NCBI GenBank assembly: GCA_947625535.1
Contig: CANQOR010000018.1
Location: 1 to 33,186, forward strand
DNA length: 33,186 bases
From: an uncultured Bacilli bacterium
GTDB taxonomy: Bacteria > Bacillota_I > Bacilli_A > RF39 > UBA660
Direction of reading: 5' to 3'
In this document: piece by piece, positions 20,452 through 27,039 of the stretch
How positions within the stretch are numbered: position 1 is the first letter of the stretch
Layout: every line of letters begins with the position of its first letter
Translations under genes and position numbers: made by a program
Notes under the pieces: model-generated
The model's input: only the letters and a program-made list of their open reading frames with translations
The model's database searches: none
Told to the model about the DNA's origin: nothing

Positions 20452-21750
20452 ATGGACGAAGAAAGACGTTTGGCAAAGAACAAGCTAATCTCCCTCAGCA
20501 AGAAGGAGACGCTTCTTCGTCACGAGAACATGGTCACCAAGACCTATGAAGTCAAGATACAGGAAAATAAGCTAAGGAAGAGACAACGCGAAGATATAGA
20601 GAGAATTTTTCTCGAGGCAAAGTGGTACAAGAACTACATCCTGAACTGGATGAACGAGAGCAAAGACAATAAACTCTCCAAATTCAACACGAAGCAGACC
20701 GAGATTACCAAGAAGGACAAGGATATGAATGACGTGGCGGTTGAGATTAAGAGGCTCCCCGCCCAATCGCGCCAGTGTCTCATTTCCCGCATGGTTGCCA
20801 ACCTGAGAACTATGGCTGCTCTTCGCAAGAGGGGTCTGCAAAAGTCAGGGAAACTAAAGTTTTCCAAAGAAGAAACAGCCATTGATTACAAACAGATCGG
20901 CAATAGCCACAAAATCATCAACAAGAAACGTATCCGTTTGCAGGGGATTAAGGGTGATTTGTTAGTCAATGGTCTTGAGCAGTTTTATAATATCCCGGGT
21001 GTAGAGGTTGCCAACGCAAGGCTGCTGCACCGAGCAACGGGATATTTCGTACAATTTGTTTGTTTTCTCCCGAAGGCGTGTTCGCAAGAGCAACCGGGTG
21101 AGGAGAAGAAAATAGTAGGTGTAGATTTTGGATGCTCCACCGCATTCACCCTGTCAACAGGGGAAAAGATCCAAGCCACGGTTCCAGAAAGTGAGCGATT
21201 GAAAAGGGTGCAACGTGATTTATCACGGAAGCAGAAAGGCTCAAAGAATCGGGTTAGGGCGGTGTGGAAGGTCCGAAAAGAACACCAGAAGATAACCAAT
21301 CGTAAGAATGACATGGCTAACAAGATTGTTCGTAACCTGACCAAGAATTATCTTGTAATAATTCAGGATGAACAGCTTGCATCGTGGCATAAGGGTAACC
21401 ACAGCAAGGCAGTGCAATACGGTGTTTTAGGCAGGGTGAAAGCCAAGCTTAAACAACACAGTAACGTGATTGTGCTTCCGAAGAATTACCCAACCACGAA
21501 GCTGTGTACGAAGTGTGGCCGGTGGCACGATGAACTCAAGCTCTGGAACAGGACATTTAAGTGTCAGTGTGGAGTGGAAGAGGATCGTGACGTCCACGCT
21601 ACACAGAACATGATTTGGTTATACGAGCATCTTAAAGTAGGTACGGAACATACCAAACTAACGCGTGTGGAGATGGAGTCCCTAGTCAAAGGAATAATTC
21701 ATTCCAATGGTCAAACACCGTCAGTGAAGCACGAAGCTGCCTCCCTTTAG
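20452..21750 (+). CDS. tnpB: TnpB RNA-guided nuclease (IS605 type)
   Basis: 432 residues, starting MDEERRLAKNKLISLSKKETLLRHENMVTKTYEVKIQENKLRKRQRE; the core may begin at the internal MVTKTYEVKI. RuvC-I KIVGVDFGCSTAF (D), RuvC-II YLVIIQDEQLASW (E), zinc finger CTKCGRWH and FKCQCG, RuvC-III EDRDVHATQNMIW (D): all key residues are present. Its composition (more G and C) differs from the phage genes. The omega RNA should be formed by the gene's end and the hairpin at 21734-21769, and the following bases (gttcaaacctctaaata) would be its guide, covering the TAAATA box of the next gene. Confidence 0.93.
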   Translation: MDEERRLAKNKLISLSKKETLLRHENMVTKTYEVKIQENKLRKRQREDIERIFLEAKWYKNYILNWMNESKDNKLSKFNTKQTEITKKDKDMNDVAVEIKRLPAQSRQCLISRMVANLRTMAALRKRGLQKSGKLKFSKEETAIDYKQIGNSHKIINKKRIRLQGIKGDLLVNGLEQFYNIPGVEVANARLLHRATGYFVQFVCFLPKACSQEQPGEEKKIVGVDFGCSTAFTLSTGEKIQATVPESERLKRVQRDLSRKQKGSKNRVRAVWKVRKEHQKITNRKNDMANKIVRNLTKNYLVIIQDEQLASWHKGNHSKAVQYGVLGRVKAKLKQHSNVIVLPKNYPTTKLCTKCGRWHDELKLWNRTFKCQCGVEEDRDVHATQNMIWLYEHLKVGTEHTKLTRVEMESLVKGIIHSNGQTPSVKHEAASL

Positions 21751-21769
21751 GGTGGCGGTAGTTCACATC
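21734..21769 (+). mobile_element. Right end / omega-RNA hairpin of the IS605 element
   Basis: GCC-T-CCCTTTAGGG-T-GGC hairpin within 36 bases also found at 6762-6797. It overlaps the last codons of tnpB and ends TTCACATC. Confidence 0.8.
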
Positions 21770-21778
21770 GTTCAAACC

Positions 21779-21786
21779 TCTAAATA
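21779..21786 (+). promoter_or_regulatory. T4-late-like TCTAAATA box before 21793
   Basis: tctaaata ends 6 bases before the ATG and begins 9 bases after the right end of the IS605 element, so the insertion left the box intact. Confidence 0.5.
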
Positions 21787-21792
21787 ATTGCG

Positions 21793-22209
21793 ATGAAAAT
21801 AAAATGTAGAATTATTTCTGGACACAGAATCTTGAAAGAAGCTTTCAAGGCAGGTTATAAAAAGGCACTCAAAGAATCGAGCAAATACCCTCCTTATGAA
21901 TATGTTCCAGAAGAACCAGATTTCTATGTGAATGGCGAACCATGTACTGCCGGAACTCGACCAGAAAGTGTGATAGGAGATAAAGTGTTGAAACACTTTC
22001 ATTATGACTACAACGCATTCCAAGCTCTTTTTCAACTTCTTTCATCAGAGACATTTGAAGGGGTTTCTCCAAAGGAACTTCAAATCACAGATGAAGACAT
22101 CTTGAACAATTTGCAAGTACACGATCAAGAGCCAGGAGCTGAGGAAGGGGAATCGTTGGAGTGGAAGACTTCAGATGGCCGTTGGATTTCTTGGCCATGG
22201 AATTGGTGA
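21793..22209 (+). CDS. Probable packaged protein with capsid-targeting-like N-terminus
   Basis: 138 residues. Residues 6-18 (RIISGHRILKEAF) match the shared peptide, with L-K-E before A as the candidate cleavage site; AGYKKALKESSKYP follows. The mature part is acidic and proline-rich (PPYEYVPEEPDFYVNGEPC), with a helical middle (VIGDKVLKHFHYDYNAFQALFQLLS) and a tryptophan-rich end (LEWKTSDGRWISWPWNW). No catalytic motif. The start has no Shine-Dalgarno and lies 6 bases after a TAAATA box. It would be a small late head-associated protein; the mature function is unknown. Confidence 0.65.
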   Translation: MKIKCRIISGHRILKEAFKAGYKKALKESSKYPPYEYVPEEPDFYVNGEPCTAGTRPESVIGDKVLKHFHYDYNAFQALFQLLSSETFEGVSPKELQITDEDILNNLQVHDQEPGAEEGESLEWKTSDGRWISWPWNW

Positions 22210-22293
22210 AGAACTAACTTGAAAACAGAATAAAATTCAAGAAAATTGAAAATAAATCTTGACTTTTGAATGAATCTTTGCTAGTTTCTGTCT

Positions 22294-22368
22294 GTCGCCT
22301 CTGAGGTTCTTAATGGGGTTGTGACCGTCAGAGCGGCCCCATCCCGTGATACGGTTTCACGGGATGGG
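22294..22368 (+). ncRNA. Candidate pseudoknotted RNA or 5' UTR element
   Basis: CTCTGAGGT (22299-22307) pairs with ACCGTCAGAG (22324-22333). The loop holds ATGGGG (22313-22318), able to pair with CCCCAT (22337-22342) as an H-type pseudoknot. That CCCCAT overlaps an 11-bp perfect hairpin, CCCATCCCGTG (22338-22348) with CACGGGATGGG (22358-22368), so pseudoknot and hairpin exclude each other. TTGACT (22259-22264), 17 bases, TAGTTT gives a weak promoter just upstream. No T-run follows, so it is not a standard terminator. It may be a switch in the leader of 22409 or a separate RNA. Confidence 0.5.
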
Positions 22369-22387
22369 CTTAACAAAAACTGCCAAC

Positions 22388-22395
22388 TCTAAATA
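22388..22395 (+). promoter_or_regulatory. T4-late-like TCTAAATA box before 22409
   Basis: tctaaata ends 13 bases before the ATG at 22409, supporting that start over the ATG at 22346, which lies inside the strong hairpin at 22338-22368. Confidence 0.5.
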
Positions 22396-22408
22396 CAAGA
22401 AACTTATT

Positions 22409-24121
22409 ATGGCAATAAGAGTGATTTCAGGGAATAGTGTTTTGCAAGAGGCTTTTGAATTCTCAGCAAGAAAGAACGCTGAAAGAAGAAGGAAACTTTT
22501 AAGAGAATCACAAGGGGATGACAGTGAAGTTAGAAAAACAGATGACATCATTAAAGGAACTGCAACAGCGAGCAGCTTTGAGAAATTTGAAAAAGCTGTG
22601 AAGCTACTGAACCGTAGATTAGAGGAAGAAGGAAAGCCTAAAGTTCTTTGCAAAGCCTCAAAACGCAGATATGAAAAACTAGGAAAGTTGCTTCCTAAAC
22701 TAGTCACTAAAGATAGCCCTTATTACAGTTATTATGTCGAGGTGGTGGATTATGAAATTTCATCAGGAATTGGAAGTTACCTTGAAGATTCTGGATATGA
22801 GGTTGTGGCAGTTGTGGATCACAAGGAAAATATCATTCATAATATCAGCAATTATCCCGGTGTGGAGAAGTTCCGCAACAGAACAGACTGCGATTTTTGC
22901 CACAAACCCAGGTATCGTATAACAACATTCATTTTAAGAGATTTAAAGACAGATGAACTGACTCAAATTGGTTCAAATTGTGTCAAAGCTTTCACTGGAA
23001 TTGACCCAAAGACTTTATTGAAAGAAGTTGATGTTGTTTATCACGAACTCAAAAACCTTGAAGAATTAGAAGCAATACCAGAAGGGGAAGGATGGGGAGG
23101 ATTGATACCATCTAATGATATTCAACCATCTACTAGGACGGCAATCAGAAACATCATTCTTATCATCAATCGTTGGGGATTTGTTCCGCAATCAAAGGAA
23201 GATGTAATAGCTGGAGTAATCCCAACAAAATCCAAGGCAATTGATTCATTTATTCCTCCTCCAAAGGGAATGCCAGAAAAGGGATTTTTTAACAAATATG
23301 AGATAACAGATGAAGAAATAGAACAGGCAGAAAAATATGTTGATGATGTTCTTGATTGGATGAAGAACCTTTATGTTGGTGACGACGACTTTAAGGGTAA
23401 CTTAAAGCAAATGGCACAAAACAAATTTGTGACCAACAAGTCTATTGGATATTTGTGTGCAGGTGTGAACCTATACTTCAGATCAAAGAAATTTGAAGAA
23501 GATACAAAAGAAGAAGGACAAGAATTCTACGGAAATGTAGGTGAAAGAGTTGAACTCAAGTCTCTGGACGTTCTTTCAATAAGAGGATATGACAATGCCT
23601 ACGGTGGCGGATTTGTTATAACAATGAAAGACCCGCAGCAGAGATTGTTTGTTTGGTTCTGCTCAACGAATAACCATCCCGGAATTGGTGATAAGGTTGA
23701 CCTTGTTGGAACTATTAAAGACCACAAAGAGTTCCGCGGTAAGAAACAGACTTACTTGAGTCGTTGCAAGATTGTTAAAACAATAGAAAAGCCAAAAGAA
23801 GAAGCTTATTTTCCATGGCGGAGTCCAGAAGCTTATAGACTTCATCTTAATGATGAAATACTCGATAAAATTGCAAAAAATGTAGATGAATTATACATAA
23901 CAAAATGCAAAGGAGATCAAGACAAAATTAACAATTTAGCTTTTATTAAAAAGGCCGCTTTCATTAAATATAAATCGCGTGTGAAGCAAAAAATTTTGCA
24001 CATGAAGGAGGACGACCTAACACTAAACAAGGTAGAAACTATTATCGATTATTATAAAGAAGGCATTGGAGAATTTATTGAAGATGAGATTGAACATGGG
24101 TATAAGCAGGCAACCAACTGA
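22409..24121 (+). CDS. Zinc-finger / OB-like protein with capsid-targeting-like N-terminus
   Basis: 570 residues from the ATG at 22409, chosen because residues 4-16 (RVISGNSVLQEAF) then align with the shared peptide and a TAAATA box lies just upstream. Residues 161-197 (CDFCHKPRYRITTFILRDLKTDELTQIGSNCVKAF, read in two parts: CDFC and GSNCVKAFTG) look like the treble-clef module of uncharacterised phage and mobile-element proteins. Residues about 385-470 (FYGNVGERVELKSL, VDLVGTIKDHKEF, QTYLSRCKI) read as an OB-fold, suggesting single-stranded DNA or RNA binding. The C-terminus is helical. Candidate L-Q-E site at 12-14. If packaged, it would be a large nucleic-acid-binding protein delivered with the genome. 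Confidence 0.7.
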   Translation: MAIRVISGNSVLQEAFEFSARKNAERRRKLLRESQGDDSEVRKTDDIIKGTATASSFEKFEKAVKLLNRRLEEEGKPKVLCKASKRRYEKLGKLLPKLVTKDSPYYSYYVEVVDYEISSGIGSYLEDSGYEVVAVVDHKENIIHNISNYPGVEKFRNRTDCDFCHKPRYRITTFILRDLKTDELTQIGSNCVKAFTGIDPKTLLKEVDVVYHELKNLEELEAIPEGEGWGGLIPSNDIQPSTRTAIRNIILIINRWGFVPQSKEDVIAGVIPTKSKAIDSFIPPPKGMPEKGFFNKYEITDEEIEQAEKYVDDVLDWMKNLYVGDDDFKGNLKQMAQNKFVTNKSIGYLCAGVNLYFRSKKFEEDTKEEGQEFYGNVGERVELKSLDVLSIRGYDNAYGGGFVITMKDPQQRLFVWFCSTNNHPGIGDKVDLVGTIKDHKEFRGKKQTYLSRCKIVKTIEKPKEEAYFPWRSPEAYRLHLNDEILDKIAKNVDELYITKCKGDQDKINNLAFIKKAAFIKYKSRVKQKILHMKEDDLTLNKVETIIDYYKEGIGEFIEDEIEHGYKQATN

Positions 24122-24128
24122 ACTCAGT

Positions 24129-24503
24129 TTAATCAATATCAAGTTTCTCCACTTCTTCCATCTTTTCAACAAGCCACTTCCCACGCACCCAAATTGGTTT
24201 GATAGGAGTTGAAAGGAGTGCAAGGCAGACGTTTAGGTCATCATCATAGTGAGTTTTAATGGGGAACGGAATGTACTTCCTCAAGCAGAAAACCTTGTCA
24301 AAACCATTGGTTGCAAAGACTTGAACTTCAGGAAACAACTCTCTGATGATTTCTGTTTCATTTGTGCCCCTCAAAGTTGTGATGCAGACATTTTCCTCCT
24401 CTTCAATCAACTTGCGGAGGATTTTTGAAGTTTCTTGAATGATTTCTCTTGTTTCAGGATTATAGAGCGTGTAATCGAAGTCAAATGAGACATATGGTTT
24501 CAT
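24129..24503 (-). CDS. HAD-like hydrolase, small
   Basis: 124 residues starting MKPYVSFDFDYTLYNPETREI. FDFDYTLYN (D8 and D10) is HAD motif I, in which the first aspartate forms the phospho-enzyme. ITTLRG (about 41-46) fits motif II, a lysine (PFPIKTHYD) motif III and DDD near residue 88 motif IV. The family hydrolyses phosphate esters with magnesium; small phage members often act on nucleotides or nucleic-acid ends, but the substrate cannot be told here. It is on the minus strand, convergent with 22409-24121, with only 7 bases between. TATAAT-like text ttataatg lies about 20 bases upstream of its start. Confidence 0.75.
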   Translation of the reverse strand: MKPYVSFDFDYTLYNPETREIIQETSKILRKLIEEEENVCITTLRGTNETEIIRELFPEVQVFATNGFDKVFCLRKYIPFPIKTHYDDDLNVCLALLSTPIKPIWVRGKWLVEKMEEVEKLDID

Positions 24504-24580
24504 GGTGCTTTATTTAGCATTATAAACAAACTTGAATTCTGCGCTTGACTTCTCTTCAAAGGTGTGGTTCAATTTCCTCA

Positions 24581-24588
24581 TCTAAATA
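24581..24588 (+). promoter_or_regulatory. T4-late-like TCTAAATA box before 24596
   Basis: tctaaata ends 7 bases before the ATG. A TTGACT (24545-24550) lies upstream but its 17-base partner (TTCAAT) is poor. Confidence 0.5.
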
Positions 24589-24595
24589 GTTCAGT

Positions 24596-25381
24596 ATGAC
24601 AAGAGTTATCAAAGGTCACAGGTTTTTAAGAGAGGCATTTCAACCACAGCAACAGCTTAATGTGAACATGCAAGATGTCTATGATTCAATACTCATACAT
24701 TGTGAATTTAGTGATGACATGCTTCTACCAAAAACTACAAAAAGATATGAATTCTATGTTCCTTGTTCTAAGTCAACAATAGAAAGTTCGGTTGAGGATT
24801 ACATCGGAGAAGATACACCTTTGCCTGAAATTATCAAACTTGCAAAGAAGTTTGATAGAGATGTTGTGGAATTTTATCTGAAGAAAGTGAAGGAAAATGG
24901 GAGGAAGAATCAAACAATCAACCTGTATTTCCAAATTTCCAATAACAGGTTGTATTCCTTGTATATGGATGCCGTAAAAAATGCCCTTGATAAAGTTTCT
25001 CCCAATGGAAATGTTGGCCAAATTTGGACGATTGAACAACATGGAAGCAATGAAGCTATTGCTTGCGTCTTAGAGAATGGTGGTGACAGTGTTCTTGAAT
25101 TTCTTGAAACGAATGTGAAAGAAACCGAAATGTTCAGATATCTTGCAGAAGCATTGGACATCTGGGGGCCACGTCTTGAAGACCCAAAATTCCTATTGCA
25201 AATTGCTGTGTATATAGGAGCCGCAAGACTCCTTGGACACAATGTCTATGATGTGAGAGAAGAAGAGGTTGATGGCATTATGGGAGAAGTCAATGACTGG
25301 CTTGAGGAAGAATTTAAGAAAAAACTCAAAGAGACCGGCCTCACCATCGTTAAAGGAGTCACTCTTCCTGTGAGGCAATGA
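24596..25381 (+). CDS. Probable packaged protein with capsid-targeting-like N-terminus
   Basis: 261 residues starting MTRVIKGHRFLREAFQPQQQL. RVIKGHRFLREAF (residues 3-15) is the shared peptide with L-R-E before A. A glutamine-rich joint (QPQQQ) follows, then a soluble domain (VYDSILIHCEFSDDMLLPKTTKRYEFYVPCSK, about 26-57) and a mostly helical C-terminal half (LEFLETNVKETEMFRYLAEALDIWG; VDGIMGEVNDWLEEEFKKKLKE). No catalytic motif. Preceded by a TAAATA box and no Shine-Dalgarno. The break between the peptide and the rest looks like a leader joined to an unrelated cargo. Confidence 0.65.
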   Translation: MTRVIKGHRFLREAFQPQQQLNVNMQDVYDSILIHCEFSDDMLLPKTTKRYEFYVPCSKSTIESSVEDYIGEDTPLPEIIKLAKKFDRDVVEFYLKKVKENGRKNQTINLYFQISNNRLYSLYMDAVKNALDKVSPNGNVGQIWTIEQHGSNEAIACVLENGGDSVLEFLETNVKETEMFRYLAEALDIWGPRLEDPKFLLQIAVYIGAARLLGHNVYDVREEEVDGIMGEVNDWLEEEFKKKLKETGLTIVKGVTLPVRQ

Positions 25382-25421
25382 TCACTGAAGAAATCTGACT
25401 CTCATCTGGAGTGGAGGAATT

Positions 25422-25979
25422 TCATTCTTCTTCATCATCGATAGAGGCTGAAAGAATTTCTCCATCTTTTCCAATTAGCATAACCAGCATCCTGTCTTCT
25501 GAAATAATAATGGAACCTATATCATTGAAAACGGATTCGGGAAGGTTTTCTTTTCCTTCAGGATTCAGTGAAAGAAAATCTTGCAAGCTCACCTCAAGAC
25601 CAATAGTTGTGAAAGATTCAGCCAAGACAACATAAGCCAGCGTCGACCATTTTGGTGGAAGTGTTCCCATATCTTCTTCAATATGTTCAACTGTTGCCAA
25701 GACTCGTTGGATGATAGATTTCAAACCATTGAGAATTCCTGTTTCAATCTGTTCGTCTGTGATTGGGACGTCTTTCAAATCGGTCAAAGCGATATATTCC
25801 GTGGCACTGAAAATGTTATCCAACTTGCAGGATTTGATTTCACCTTCTTTTGTGAGTTTGATGACATCTTTGAGAATCTTCCCGTTGAATTCATTTTTGA
25901 TTGTCATCTTCCAAGTCTTGGTTGAGAGACTCACATCGATTGGGATTCGGATGATGTTTTCAGTTTCAATGTATTTCAT
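25422..25979 (-). CDS. Hypothetical protein, 185 aa
   Basis: Starts MKYIETENIIRIPIDVSLSTKTWKMTIKNEFNGKILKDVIKLTKEGEIKSCKLDNIFSATEYIALTDLKDVPITDEQIETGILNGLKSIIQRVLATVEHIEEDMG. Layout: a beta-rich N-terminal half, an acidic helical middle and a beta-like end (MLVMLIGKDGEILSASIDDEEE). It shares composition and layout with 4365-4709, but I cannot show homology. It is transcribed leftward from a promoter at 25990-26019 with a leader of only about a dozen bases. Function unknown. Confidence 0.65.
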   Translation of the reverse strand: MKYIETENIIRIPIDVSLSTKTWKMTIKNEFNGKILKDVIKLTKEGEIKSCKLDNIFSATEYIALTDLKDVPITDEQIETGILNGLKSIIQRVLATVEHIEEDMGTLPPKWSTLAYVVLAESFTTIGLEVSLQDFLSLNPEGKENLPESVFNDIGSIIISEDRMLVMLIGKDGEILSASIDDEEE

Positions 25980-25989
25980 GGCCGATTTG

Positions 25990-26019
25990 ACAATATCACA
26001 ATATGCTCGGCTTTGTCAA
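25990..26019 (-). promoter_or_regulatory. Promoter for 25422-25979
   Basis: Minus strand TTGACA (26019-26014), 18 bases, TATTGT (25995-25990) preceded by TGA (extended -10). Divergent from the promoter at about 26068. Confidence 0.65.
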
Positions 26020-26067
26020 GGTGAAAATTCCAACAAATAAAAATTTAAGAATTTTTGAATTTTCTTC

Positions 26068-26096
26068 TTGACGAACGTTCAAAAATGTGATATGAA
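26068..26096 (+). promoter_or_regulatory. Promoter for 26122-26415
   Basis: TTGACG, 17 bases, TATGAA preceded by TGA. aacgttc directly after the -35 is a short palindrome. The -10 overlaps the in-frame ATG near 26092, which rules that start out for this transcript. Positions may be off by a base or two. Confidence 0.5.
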
Positions 26097-26121
26097 GGAC
26101 TTGTTCAAACCAAAACACACC

Positions 26122-26415
26122 ATGACAAACCTATACAAATTGCTTAAACGGCAAAACATCACATTCTCCCTATTCGTGATTTTGAATCTCTTAGAGAAAA
26201 ATGGAAGTCGAACCATTGACCAAATTGCAAAAGCTATGGGAACATCAAGGACGCCAGTTCATAACAAGTTGCACAGACTTCGTCTTTTGAATTTGATCAA
26301 GACTTCAAAATCAAAGAAGTTGTCGGATTCAAGAAAAGTTCGAGTTTCCCTTAGTGAAAACGGCCTGATTCTTGTAGGAAGGTCAAAGGAAATTTTAGAA
26401 ATCATTAACCAGTGA
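26122..26415 (+). CDS. Winged helix-turn-helix regulator, MarR-like
   Basis: 97 residues from MTNLYKLLKRQNITFSLFVILNLLEKNG; the start is set by the promoter and by the leader ccaaaacacacc. SRTIDQIAKAMGTSRTPVHNKLHRLRLLNLIKTSKSKKLSDSRKVRVSLSENGLILV is a classic winged helix: recognition helix SRTPVHNKLHRL, then a charged wing and a VSLSENGLILV strand-helix as in MarR/ArsR-type proteins. A small DNA-binding transcription regulator, probably a dimer. It is directly upstream (6-base gap) of the integrase remnant, as regulators of temperate-phage integrases often are. It may also act on its own divergent promoter region. Confidence 0.75.
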   Translation: MTNLYKLLKRQNITFSLFVILNLLEKNGSRTIDQIAKAMGTSRTPVHNKLHRLRLLNLIKTSKSKKLSDSRKVRVSLSENGLILVGRSKEILEIINQ

Positions 26416-26421
26416 AGCAAC

Positions 26422-26859
26422 ATGAAACTGTTCACCGATATATATAACATTGTTTATTTTGGACGGTTGGTCTGGAAATTAGGCAAAACTGTTGAAGGCT
26501 CATTTGACATTGTTCAAATTCTTCGGAAACAATTGGAAAAGCTCTCAAATTCGGTGACTTTTAAGCAGGCCGTGGAAGCAGCTTTAAAAGAAAGGGAAGG
26601 TCGTTCAACGCGGACTATTCAAGATTTTAAGTGGCTTTCTAATCGTTTCCTGAAGAATTGTGAAGGCTTAGCCGACAAGAAGATTAGAACTCTGACAAAG
26701 GAAGACTGTGAGATGATGATTAAAAAATCGTTCAACACTCCTGTTTAAAGGAATAAGGGACGTCTTGTTTTAAGTGGCATATTCTCCACGGCTTTCAAGA
26801 ATGGCTGGGTTGATGGAAACATCATCCGACTCATCCATCCCTCAAAGATTTAAAAAAAA
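26422..26859 (+). pseudogene. Tyrosine integrase, N-terminal remnant with in-frame stop
   Basis: The frame from 26422 encodes a linker helix, then SVTFKQAVEAALKEREGRSTRTIQDFKWLSNRFLKNCEGLADKKIRTLTKEDCEMMIKKSFNTPV, the start of a core-binding (SAM-like) domain, and stops at TAA 26746-26748. The same frame continues past the stop as RNKGRLVLSGIFSTAFKNGWVDGNIIRLIHPSKI, the second half of that domain. Where related integrases have a glutamine codon (CAA) the sequence has TAA. It then runs into the inverted repeat at 26862, and the catalytic domain with its R-H-R-Y residues is missing from the window. It was broken twice, by the stop and by the insertion. Confidence 0.75.
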
Positions 26860-26861
26860 TT

Positions 26862-26890
26862 GGCTCTGTCCTACCAAAGTGTTGATTTTT
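26862..26890 (+). repeat. Terminal inverted repeat, left (of 6.3-kb segment)
   Basis: GGCTCTGTCCTACC then AAAGTGTTGATTTTT, matching the reverse complement of 33156-33184 with one difference in 29. Its outer edge coincides with the point where the integrase remnant ends. Confidence 0.85.
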
Positions 26891-26910
26891 TTGAATTTGG
26901 TGCATTTTTT

Positions 26911-26934
26911 GGGGAACTATCCACTTGACTGCAC
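26911..26934 (+). pseudogene. C-terminal remnant of a 6405-type gene
   Basis: 23 of 24 bases match 7323-7346, the last codons and stop of the 6405 gene: in frame it reads FFGELST then TGA against IIGELST then TAA. It lies just inside the left inverted repeat. Confidence 0.6.
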
Positions 26935-27039
26935 CAACAGGTTTTTTGGAGGGGGTTAGGATTTTGTTAGTTGTGATTTTTTTCTTGTCGTAGGTAGTGA
27001 GGTGGGGTATATTACGCTTGAGGTATACTATATATAGTT

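Larger units (their letters stand above)
19909..21769 (+). mobile_element. IS200/IS605-type element (Y1 TnpA + TnpB)
   Basis: Divergent tnpA (minus) and tnpB (plus) lie between a left-end hairpin at 19909-19926 and a right-end hairpin at 21734-21769. Such elements transpose as single strands, recognise subterminal hairpins and make no target duplication. The right limit is supported by the repeat at 6762-6797, which stops matching at the same base. The left limit is inferred from the hairpin alone. Confidence 0.8.
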
